Origin: Bimastos eiseni
Lineage: Eukaryota > Annelida > Clitellata > Crassiclitellata > Lumbricidae
DNA length: 64,000 bases
Direction of reading: 5' to 3'
Assembly (NCBI GenBank): GCA_959347315.1
Contig: OY365810.1
Coordinates: forward strand, 27,356,585-27,420,584
The translations under genes were made by a program, and so were the position numbers. The first letter of the stretch is position 1, and each line of letters begins with the position of its first letter. Below are positions 11,138 through 20,306 of this stretch, one piece after another. The notes below the pieces were generated by a model that worked only from the letters and a program-made list of their open reading frames with translations, made no database searches and was not told where the DNA came from.

Positions 11138-11965
11138 GGAAGCCCAACGGTGACATACGATTATTTTTATTTATCTAGTGCGCACTAGTTAGTTTCTAGT
11201 GCGCACTAGATAAATCTATATGGCCGACATAAATCAACGCCAAGAATATCTTGGTCAAAATCTCTTTTTAGGCTTAGAAAACAATATAGTGGCTCCGAAA
11301 TCTGGTCCTATTGTTCTTCCTACATAGGCAATATTACTCTATCCCTCATACAGTCCTCTTGTCATTATTTTATTTATACTAGTGGTGAGACATGATATGG
11401 TGGCGTCATGTTCCATGTCTTTGTCGCAGGCTTTGATCTACTTAAAGCCATTGTCTTGTAACCTTGTACAAAGCGCTCGGCCAAAGTTGCCTGTGAGCAC
11501 TTCTGAACACTTTTTAGGTATGGCATTATTGAAGTGCAGTTATATTGTGGAGTATTAACACATGGCCATTCCGTAAACTCTACATGTGGTTCAATAAAGA
11601 GAGCTCCGTTGGAACGAGGGACACGAAGCTTGAAAGTCGTACAGCAGACACAATTTTCATTGGCGTCAACCCTAAACCTTCCATTTGTTACCAAGTAAAT
11701 GCCGTAATAAGCAAATACTGATAGTTATACGCTTACTAAAATGTAGTAAGCCTATAACCTTCACTATTTGTTTATTATATCATTATTATTGTTTTCTAAG
11801 CTTAAAAGGAGATTTTCATAAGTCTAATCTTGGCATTGATTTATGTCAGCCATTTTGCATAGATTTATCTAGTGTGCACTACAAAACTATATAGTGCGCA
11901 CTAGATAGTTTCTAGTGCGCACTAGAAACTCGTATGTCACCGTATGTCACCGTTGGGCTTCCGTA
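11138..11965. mobile_element. TIR element with palindromic subterminal repeats
   Basis: The ends are inverted repeats: GTACGGAAGCCCAACGGTG at the left and its reverse complement at the right, continued inward by ACATACGA. The right end carries a partial duplication of the CGTATGTCACC block. Inside each end lie perfect palindromes CTAGTGCGCACTAG: two at left (11175-11188, 11196-11209) and two full plus one variant at right (11866-11925). GCAT flanks both ends and may be a 4 bp TSD. The 828 bp body has a 106-codon minus-strand ORF of no recognised family, so the element is probably non-autonomous. Superfamily unassigned. Confidence 0.65.
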
Positions 11966-12000
11966 CGCATCACGTCTCTGAACGACAGAGTTTCTTTGAT

Positions 12001-12249
12001 CTACCTGATCGCTTGTAGCCGGTAAAAAAAACAACAAAAAGCTGTCCAAAAACGATCGCATTCGCGTGCAGAGGAAAGGAGTAGGAGAAGATTAAGAAAA
12101 AAAAGAAGAGGATAGAAATAATGAAGAGGAGGAAGATATCTATTTGACCTTAATGGCGTGGATATAAAACCGTCATCTTTATACGCGATTCGCCCATCAA
12201 TTATTCTGCAGGCACCTAGGTCGCAGTTTATAACGGACACTCACTTTGG
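12001..12249. other. intergenic, no gene seen
   Basis: Purine-rich plus strand with short ORFs only. Nothing recognisable. Confidence 0.35.
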
Positions 12250-12445
12250 GAGAAGGGGTCGTAGGGTGATGACGTATAGGTAAGAAGAAGCGAGTTCGAT
12301 TACCACAAGTTTATCACCCATAATTGTCTGTGAGGAAGTCAACTGGAAACCACTTCACTCATCTCATCCCCGGTTGGCATAAAGCCAATGGACTTGTCCT
12401 CAGGTAGGGAACTCGTCGTCGTCGTCATCATCATCAACATCCTGC
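12250..12445 (+). repeat. tRNA-derived SINE, copy 1
   Basis: A tRNA-like head with an A-box-like GGTCGTAGGGTGATG and a B-box-like GAGTTCGATTACC is followed by a body GTGAGGAAGTCAACTGGAAA and a (GTC/ATC)n trinucleotide tail. The body recurs at 62612-62801 with the same kind of tail (GTGAGGAAGGCAACGGGAAA there). Shared body plus simple-repeat tail fits a SINE family. Confidence 0.55.
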
Positions 12446-13612
12446 TTTCTTCCAGAGCATTGTCCTGCCACCTAAACCTTGCGTATTCTTGTTTATTGTA
12501 CTCCACAGTTTGTCCTCTCGGTAAAATGATACGGGTGTTAATATATAGAACGATATGTGTTTTATTGACAGAGGCACAGTAGACTATAGTCATATCGAAT
12601 ATGATCTGATATCAATGTAGGCCTAGCCTAAACTTCCGAATGTAATGCACCAACGGATCATTTGCAACCTACGTCGTCGAGGTCACCGTCGCACGCACTG
12701 CACGCGGCAGTAGGCTTTGTGTCCATTTCAATATTTCAATCTGCAATCACAAGGGGGCGGCGCCATCCAACGAAAACTCTAAGGAATTGTCAGATGATAA
12801 ACTGTATGCAGAGGCCTGCACTTGCAGAAAAACACGTCTAACATGATGAATAGCATCGAGTCGGTATACAGTCTGCAGAATCAATCACCTTGACTTCTGA
12901 CCTCGGGTGACCTCTCGCTGGACACTGATAAAAAAGTATCATCTCTGTGGCCCAAATTCCGAACGCGGAGTGGCGCTAAGTGCGGACAATAAATCCGCGC
13001 ATGTAGACTGCCTAGGCCTGTGGGCTGCACGGAGGGAGCGGGGTGTTGAGCGATGGTCGAGTGCATACCGTGAGTGGAAAGGACCTCCATAAATTCAATT
13101 CACGTATACGAAATAGGGACACGAGTTTATCACCGTTCTCTATAAGAATCCTCGTGGGCAACATATTTCCCACACACGGTTGACGATGAATCCCTTCTCG
13201 CACACCTTCAGCGTATAAGCCTTTATTATTCGTCTCTCGAGTACTTTGGAAATAGAACCATAGTAGATCTATATTTCTCTCAGGAGTTCTTTGGAGACAG
13301 AACATTCAAGTCAATAAATTCGTCCTGCTTCCCTAATCTTCTGGTTATAGCTCTATTAGTCAGCTATTTTGTTTGATAACCAGCTAACTGGTTAGCTATA
13401 GTTATTCAGATATCCAGACATTTAATAAGTACCTCTCAGAAACGCTACATAATGGATGATAAACGTAATTAGTTTAATATCGGGTTCGTAGTAGTCTACG
13501 TCAGCAACCAAAGAAATGAACACCGTTATAACTTGAAGAGTCGCCAACTAGCCATGCATGCGGTCGTGGGCAGTGCGGGAACCCAACCAACGCACATCGC
13601 ACTCAAGCGTTG
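12446..13612. other. intergenic, no gene seen
   Basis: Mixed-composition DNA with ORFs up to 97 codons (13012-13305, minus) that show no domain or splice context. Confidence 0.4.
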
Positions 13613-13620
13613 ACTGATAT

Positions 13621-13815
13621 CAGAGGCGCAACCAGAAAATTTTCCTGGGAGTGTTCATACTGCAAACGTCGAAGGCGTGACGCGGTGTACTGATAACATC
13701 CCTTCTCCAGCCCCTTCAAAAAAGAAAAACTAACCGGATTTGGAACAATAGTGTGGGTCAATTTTTCATCCAGGGGTGCTCAAGCACCCCCAGCACCTCC
13801 CTAGTTGCACCTCTG
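13621..13815. mobile_element. hAT MITE (195 bp)
   Basis: The ends are imperfect inverted repeats, CAGAGGCGCAACCAG at left and CTAGTTGCACCTCTG at right, of the CAGAGGTG type usual in hAT transposons. They are flanked by a perfect 8 bp TSD, ACTGATAT (13613-13620 and 13816-13823). No transposase; non-autonomous. Confidence 0.85.
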
Positions 13816-13823
13816 ACTGATAT

Positions 13824-14581
13824 AACGCCCCGTTCAGAGTTCCTGGACCAAGTAGGGACCTCTAGCGTCGATAGCATAAGGCGACCACAGACGATACGCA
13901 GCGCTAATGATAGGTTGATACACAAGAAGAGCCCATTATCAGTGAACGCCTTTCCGCACCAGCATTTCCTTGAGCATTAGATGAGATCCATATTAAATGA
14001 TGAGTCTTGTACGGATCCTTGAAAAGTCATGGTTCTTTCGCGGCTTGAGGATATATCAATCATCTTAGACTTTTGGAATAGTAGGTGTATACATAGGCCC
14101 GTGTATACGTGTTGCAAAGCGCTTGAGTAGATACCTTCATCATATAAACTCATATTGGATAATTTTGGATCTCATTTCCGTCTGTCTGTCGTAAATAATA
14201 TTAATTGAAATAATAACCGTGTATAATCGCTCCATCAGTTAACTTTATGTATGTGTTACATTAGCCACGTATGTTATTGTCGATTACGATGAGTTTTGGA
14301 CCAAGCAGCAGATTATTTTTTTAAACAGCTATAGGATGATGATGTATGAACGAACTAAGCATATAGGCCCAAGGTAGGCTAGCTTAAACATAACCAGGTG
14401 AAATGCAAGTTATCCTAACTATTGCACTTGATCAGCGGTTGAAATCTGAATTTTTAATATATAAATTATACGCATAACCAGTAGAACACTCTTAGGTAAC
14501 ATAGTATTATATACATGAATAGGCATATGTGCTGATATTACGCTGCAAATAGAACGATCGTTTGAAATCCTTGACCCTGGC
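13824..14581. other. intergenic, no gene seen
   Basis: AT-rich sequence without coding or repeat structure I can support. Confidence 0.4.
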
Positions 14582-15451
14582 CTAGGGGCCGTTCGCATAG
14601 GCCTATTATATAACGCTCAAGGGGTAGGTGGGTGGGTTCCGGTTTTGTTAGCGCTATATGTGTAGGGTGGGGGTAGGTTGAAGGTTTCGTTATATAACAA
14701 ACTTTTTTTCAGCTTATGGTATTTTGCCTATTTGCCTGCCAATCGGAAATTTCATACATGCACCAAGGATCTTCATTGTTTAATCGAAATTCACAATACG
14801 TTGTGAACCAAAACTAGCACCATTAGTCACCGGGTGAATTGATTTGACGTTCTTACTTATTATTAATAAATCCACTTTTAACAATTTCCTGTTTACAATT
14901 TTAACAATTTCCTGTGCACAACTTTAAACGCTCTTAAGTTCAATTTTGTGTGATTTGTTTTGATTCTGGTTTAATTTAAAATTAATTCACTTGAAATAGA
15001 TATTTCGGTAGGTATTATCAAGAAGTTTGATTTCATTTTCTATAGTATGTGTAAGTGGTTTATATGTTTGCTTAAATACCCAATTGTAGTTGAAGTATAC
15101 ACTTTGTATCATACGCTATTAAATAGGTAGAGTTGTACCGCGAACCTATCGATAAATACCTGAGAGTGCAGTATTAAACCAATCGATTCTGTGTGATACT
15201 GTAATCCTCATTTCTATTGCAAAACAGGAGGGAAACTAAAATGGTGTTTTTAGATAGGATTTACGTCACTACCATGTATTATCATTCTGTATTAGTAGGC
15301 CTACATGTACATATAGGCCCTATGGTGACAATTATTATCATCGACTACCCAATTAGTTACCGTAATTAATACAAGTGAATTTAGCGCCATTAAAAGTCCG
15401 ATTATTAAGCTAATTATTACATTCTATGAATTTTAAAGGGTTTTAATACGG

Positions 15452-16494
15452 TTTGAACTAGACGTCTGCGGGTAGATTATTGTTGATACCCGACCCGTAT
15501 CCGCGACGCAAGACCGTTACCCGTACCCGACCCGTACCAAAATTCCTACCCGACACGACCCGTACCCACGGGTATACCCGTTCCCGTGACGTCATTAGCA
15601 GTCCCTCTCATAGCTGCCTGCAAAGCTAATAGGATCACAATTTACTAAGCGAAATGCTGTTATCGTATATAGCAGTAGCAGCAATACAATAGCAGCATCA
15701 CTGACAGCAGCCGTGGGGTAGCGATGGCGGCGGAAACAGGAGAAGAAGGAGGAAGTGGAGGAAGATATAGAAAAGAAGACGAGGAGGAGGACGGAAGCTG
15801 GAGGGGATAGGTGGAAGAGAGGAGAAAAAGGAGAGGCAACAGAAAGGGCAGGAGCAGAAGGATAAGCAGGAGGAAGAAGAGGAGATCGGAGGCAGGAGGA
15901 GGAAAAAAGAGAAAGAGGAAGACGATGTAGAAAAGAAGTGCGGACTTGAGGAGGAGAGGAAGAAGAGAAGGATGACGAATAGGAGGAGGATGGAAAAGAA
16001 AAGGCAGCAAACGGGTGGAAGCAGAAGGAAAATCTGGAGGACGAAGATGAAGAGGAGGATGAAGATGAGGAAGAAATGGAGGATGAAAAAGAGTAAGACG
16101 GAGGGAATAAGCGGTAGGAGGAGCAGGAGAGGAGATGGAGCTGAAATTAGGAGCAGGAGGCGGAAGAAATGAAGAAGGACAAAAGGCAGAGGAGGATCAT
16201 CAGGAGGAGTAGCAGAAAAAGGAGGAGGAAGAGGAATGAGAAAACAGCAATTGTCAAACATACAAGGAGGAGGGGAAGCATTATATGCAGGAATGCAGTA
16301 CCTGGATTTAGAATGTGCCAGTTTGTCTATAATAGTATTTAAGACTTTGATGATGCAATATTCTCCTAAATATTTAACGGTGACATTGTAACCCTAAAAC
16401 GTGACTTTGACACGGGTAAAATCGGGTATACCCGTACCCGTGATTAGTCTACCCGTACCCGACCCGACCAGTAAAGTATGTACCCGTTTGAACT
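15452..16494. repeat. possible nested element with CCCGTACCCG clusters
   Basis: Dense CCCGACCCG/CCCGTACCCG words occur at 15476-15592 and 16420-16487, some as CGGGTATACCCG palindromes. They flank an internal purine tract. TTTGAACT occurs just outside both clusters (15452-15459 and 16487-16494), compatible with an 8 bp TSD. The terminal repeats themselves do not align cleanly, so the boundaries are tentative. Confidence 0.4.
15680..16235. repeat. polypurine (GGA/GAA)n tract
   Basis: About 550 bases almost free of pyrimidines on the plus strand, mainly GGA, GAA and AGG. Long minus-strand ORFs rich in Leu, Pro, Ser and Phe across it are composition artefacts. Confidence 0.85.
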
Positions 16495-16997
16495 CATTTG
16501 AAGGTCTGCTGTCTTCATGCTGTAGGCCTGTAGATTAGTTAACTTTATTAATGCATCTTGCATTTCTAGTATTAAACGGTTACTGTGCCAATTTGCTTAG
16601 TCTAGTAAATAAATTACAGCGGTAACTAACATAATCTAGTCACTATTAAAGTGCTAACTAACACTGTATTGTTAAAGTGCTAACTAACACTGTATTGTTA
16701 TAAAAGTTTCAAATTGTGCAATACAATTATGTCGATTGTATGTCTTTCAACGTGTTATAGACTGGGGTGGGGTAGGGGAGTAGGTAGCATATCTGTTATA
16801 TAATATAGGGGTGATTGTCACAGCTGCGGTTATATAACGTTATATTAGCGGTAGGGGATGGGCAAAAATTGAGATTTTATGCGTTATATATATGTGAACG
16901 GCCCCCTAAGAGCAAAGCCGATAGCTGCGGCATGCAGTCAGCCAAGAACTTTGCCATTTCTCTTGCAGAATGCATGGATAAACAACACCGTGCAACT

Positions 16998-17076
16998 TTC
17001 ACGAGGCACACGGGAATCGAACCAACACCGGGCATTGAAAAGGACTGGAATATTACCGCTCTATAGCCGCCTGGTC
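16998..17076 (-). repeat. tRNA-like SINE head
   Basis: On the minus strand a tRNA-like layout is visible: A-box-like GGCTATAGAGCGG and a canonical B box GGTTCGATTCC about 35 bases later. T-stem and acceptor pairing is poor, so it is a SINE head or tRNA pseudogene rather than a working tRNA. Confidence 0.5.
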
Positions 17077-17089
17077 AAAACGGACCTTT

Positions 17090-17822
17090 GCAGACGAACG
17101 TGTCGTACTAGTAGGCTGCATTGTGTAGCTGCAACGAAATCAATAAAAGCGACCGCGGAGAAGAGCTATTAGTATCTCTTCAGATTCATTCTTATTCGAC
17201 AGATCTGTTCCTTCTAGCGAAAGTTTGTCTCGTCTGAGCTCATAAATTCTGTTTACAGCCGTCTCGTTAAGCATTCATTTATATAGCGCTAGTCGATGCA
17301 GTCGCCCGCTTAATTGGCGCGTGAGCGTGGTGGTCAAATGATGCGTTGAATCCGTTTTGAAAGTGGACCAGAAATAAGTAGACTAGTACATAAATAAGGG
17401 AACGGACAAAACCACCCACTAGGGGCGCCACCATGCATGCTCTGACTGTGGTAGGGTTATATATGCAACTTTATCGTCTCATTTTCAGGTCACCTAGTCG
17501 TTTCGAATATAGGCGCTCGTTCATCTGCTCGTATGAGGTCTATGCCTATTGACCGTGTGCACTATTAAACCAAGGGATATAGAATTCCTAAAAAGTACAG
17601 AGCCAGCGTAATTCACGCGTGAGGTTATGTATGCGAAGAATGGTGGAGTTACAAAATGTTTAATGTACTGCGCACTGTTATTGACGTCATTATCAACGTC
17701 AATGTGACGTGTGCAGACTGCAAACGCGCACAAGCGAGTTATTACGGTACGTTGCAAGTTGTAGGTTCTTCGGCCATTGAACCAAACGCTCTAATTTTGG
17801 AACATTCAAGATTATGCAAACA
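17090..17822. other. intergenic, no gene seen
   Basis: Contains one CATTTATATAGCGC tail motif at about 17277-17290. No gene or bounded repeat found. Confidence 0.4.
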
Positions 17823-17823
17823 A

Positions 17824-17916
17824 TAAAGTTAGTAGAGATGCGGCATTAGGTTTTGACTATGCTAGATATTAATCTTCAGTAACTGAAGATTAATCAGCAT
17901 CTCTACTAACTTTATA
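17824..17916. repeat. imperfect palindrome / foldback
   Basis: ATAAAGTTAGTAGAGATGC near 17824 is matched by its reverse complement ending at about 17916. Inside it, ATTAATCTTCAGT faces ACTGAAGATTAAT (17868-17894). The outer arms can pair around an inner hairpin. It resembles a short foldback MITE inserted next to an AT array. Confidence 0.7.
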
Positions 17917-17998
17917 ATATATATAATATTTAATATATATAATATATATATATAATATATATATAATATATATAATATATATATAATATATATATTAG
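17917..17998. repeat. TATAATATATATA array
   Basis: AT-only low-complexity sequence directly abutting the foldback. Confidence 0.9.
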
Positions 17999-18265
17999 CG
18001 CAAGTAATGCAATAAAATAAAAGATGAAGCATATAATATGGAAAAGAGGGAGTCTCAAAACAAGTGATTGGTCTATGTGTTTTTTTCTTGAGGGTTTGGG
18101 AAAGCCAAGACATCTTTGTCCATAATGGCTTCATCTCCGAATGCAGTGCATCTGCGATGCTATATAAGCTATGACCGACTTGACGTACAAGTGACTTACT
18201 TAGACTTAGGAGATAAAGCCGTTTGCCAAGTGACTGGCAAAGTCGTTAGAACTCTAAAATGGGCT

Positions 18266-18316
18266 AAGAAGAAGAAGAGGAGGAGGAGGAGGAAGAAGAA
18301 GAAGAAGAAGAAGAGT
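18266..18316. repeat. (GAA/GGA)n tract
   Basis: Short purine microsatellite at the end of a 67-codon ORF. The Lys/Arg-rich C-terminus of that ORF is an artefact of the tract. Confidence 0.8.
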
Positions 18317-18414
18317 TAGCAATGAAGCAGCCATAACATAACATGACATAACAAGCGGCTTAGATGGTTCAGAAGACGCCTGTTAAAGCCACTGCAATTA
18401 TACATTGAACATGA

Positions 18415-18905
18415 TTAATGGTCAAATTGCCCTAGCTTCCGCTTAAAGGCTGCTATAGTATCCGTTGAGACAGTACAATCCTCCAAATAATTCCACAGAT
18501 CTTCAACTCTTGCACTGAAGAATTTCCACCCTATCGTTATTTTCGGTTTCTTAAATAATTTACACCTATGACCCCCACTCCACCCCGCCCCACCCAATGA
18601 TCACACGGCTGGCATGCTATAACTTGGATAATTTATACCCATGACCCCGATGTTTGGTTGCTTGCGTAATTTTCGACGAATTACATTACCTTGTTTCGTG
18701 CTAATTTAAAAGACCTCTCCAACTGCGCTGCCTTCTTTCCAGTAATAATCTTGCAGGTTTCAATCAAGTCTCCTCTGCGCCTACACGGTACAATCGCACT
18801 TAACGAGCTGTCAATCATCCATTGTTCGCAGGTCAAACTGGACGTTCGACGTAGACCTAATACAAAGTGTCGGACTAGATCGCTTTCAAACAGTACCGTC
18901 TAAAA
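18415..18905 (-). pseudogene. LINE ORF2 C-terminal fragment (jockey/CR1-like)
   Basis: Two pieces in different minus-strand frames give the familiar end of a LINE polyprotein. Upstream is RRRGDLIETCKIITG, the usual RRLRGDLIE..K block after the RT. Downstream is KFFSARVEDLWNYL followed by TIAAFKRKLGQF, the usual FFS.RV...WN.LP..V....FK..LD ending. The frame changes and a stop between the two show decay. The sequence before this C-terminal part is absent, so it is a 5'-truncated copy. Clade is not certain from so little sequence. Confidence 0.7.
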
Positions 18906-19258
18906 ACCCTTCGTATAATAGCTTTGAGTTGTCGAGACAGCTATTCAGGCCGTAAGAAATATCACAATAATGAGAATCTTTGATTGGCTGGTCTTGGGGA
19001 AAACCACATGCTATCAGTCTTGTGCATGCTATTTCCCAACATGGCAAAAGTCGATTATATTATTTTAGAGTGCTCGCAATAAATGATATGAGACGGAGGC
19101 TAGAAATATATTAAGTTTATGTAATCTTTGCTTTGAAAACTGCGCAAAGTAGGTCTATATGATAATTGGGTGTGGCTTATAGGAATAAAAAATGCCAACA
19201 GATCAAGCATCTCACCGGTTTCCCATGTTTGTTTCTTCTTCAAGTTTCTCCCCGTTGG

Positions 19259-19412
19259 GAGTGCGCCGATCCCGGAGGTACTGCAATACCGGGCCAACCC
19301 GTGGAGAAGCCGGAGCAAGCCCCTGCATCTTCTCCCAAGTCCAAAAATCAGTTTAATATCGATGTCCCCGGATAGGGGACGTATCAGATATTAAGCTGAT
19401 AAGAACAGATAC
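19259..19412 (-). ncRNA. U2: U2 snRNA gene, 3' part (nt ~37 to end)
   Basis: Reading down the minus strand from 19412 gives U2 from about nt 37: GTATCTGTTCTTATCAGC, then stem-loop IIa/b with GTCCCC..GGGGAC, the Sm site GATTTTTGG, and stems III and IV with GGTATTGCAGTACC, ending near GGCGCAC. The sequence looks intact and U2-like throughout. Just downstream (about 19230-19250) lies AAACTTGAAGAAG, which resembles a 3' box for snRNA end formation (inference). The 5' portion is 5.5 kb away because a retrotransposon sits between. The first 15 bases are one copy of the target-site duplication. Confidence 0.93.
19398..19412 (-). repeat. TSD of the U2-inserted LINE, 3' copy
   Basis: GTATCTGTTCTTATC on the minus strand (U2 nt 37-51) is repeated at 24940-24954. 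With the adjacent A it may be 16 bp. It is the expected footprint of target-primed reverse transcription. Confidence 0.9.
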
Positions 19413-20306
19413 TTTTTTTATCTTTTAATAATGTACAAAATATTTACATGCATTTGACAACATTGATATAAAGAGAGCTGAGTTAACAACACTTTTACGA
19501 CTCAAAGTATGCCAGCAATCATACATTGCACAGAAGCAATGTAGCACTATTAGTAATATCTCTAATGAGATTGGAAATATCAAGTTGTTAAGCTGTTGTA
19601 CAGCTCACACACACACAGTGTACCAAGGTTCATGATTTTTACCATCTACTTTTCAAATACATTTTTGCTAACATTCCAGTAAAAGAATATTTCCTTTATT
19701 TTTAATCTTTACTGTACTAATTGTTTACGAGAAGTCCATAACAATGACTAGCAACTAACAATATGCCATCATTCTTGCATTGGACCAACACAATATAATA
19801 CTTATTGGCATGTCCATAGTGAGATTTGGATCTCATATGCTTAAGACATATGATTCAGTAGATGCACACATATTAAAGCAGATTTTCAATAGCATGCAGT
19901 ATGCTATTCTAGTTACACTCTCATATGGTTCAATGCAGCGAATAACTAAGTCTCTATTATAATCAGATAGGGGCCATGCGAACAACATAGATGTATTTAC
20001 ATAATCATATTTACATTTACAAGGGACTAGGATTACCCCAGCATCGGCTATCCAAAGCTACGTAAGAACATCGACTAGCATTGTCATTATGCTAGCATTT
20101 GTGCTTTGCACTACAGCAATGTAAAACTAGTTGGAATGTTTATATAATGTAGTTGTTACAATCAGTTGTTTAACATATGCAGCCCATGAACAATGCTGTT
20201 TAAAAGTTTAAAGTAGCATTATCATATAAAAAAACAATGTTATAAAGAACTATATCTCTTGACTCTGTGTGACAAGGTAAGAACTAATTGACATTAATAA
20301 ATGTAT
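19413..20306 (-). other. 3' UTR of the U2-inserted LINE
   Basis: AT-rich sequence from the ORF2 stop at 20307 to the A-rich tail. No gene within it. It would hold the RNA signal recognised by the element's reverse transcriptase (inference). Confidence 0.7.

Larger units (their letters stand above)
14585..16905. mobile_element. TIR DNA transposon, non-autonomous (2.3 kb)
   Basis: The left end begins GGGGCCGTTCGCATA and reaches TATATAACGC within about 35 bases. The right end is its inverse, GCGTTATATATATGTGAACG then GCCCC. CTA lies directly outside both ends and may be the TSD. GT-rich stretches (GGGTAGG, GGGGTAGGG) lie just inside both ends. The interior holds two CCCGTA clusters around a polypurine block and no transposase. 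The termini resemble Harbinger/ISL2EU-type elements, but the superfamily is not settled. Confidence 0.6.

Noticed and set aside
15660..16261. Pro/Leu/Ser/Phe-rich minus-strand ORFs up to 187 codons
   Set aside because: Composition artefact of the polypurine tract.
16998..17076. Functional tRNA gene
   Set aside because: A and B boxes are present but T and acceptor stems do not pair; treated as a SINE head.
19100..19394. Overlapping short ORFs on both strands
   Set aside because: They overlie the U2 snRNA 3' half and its downstream flank; the RNA explains the conservation.
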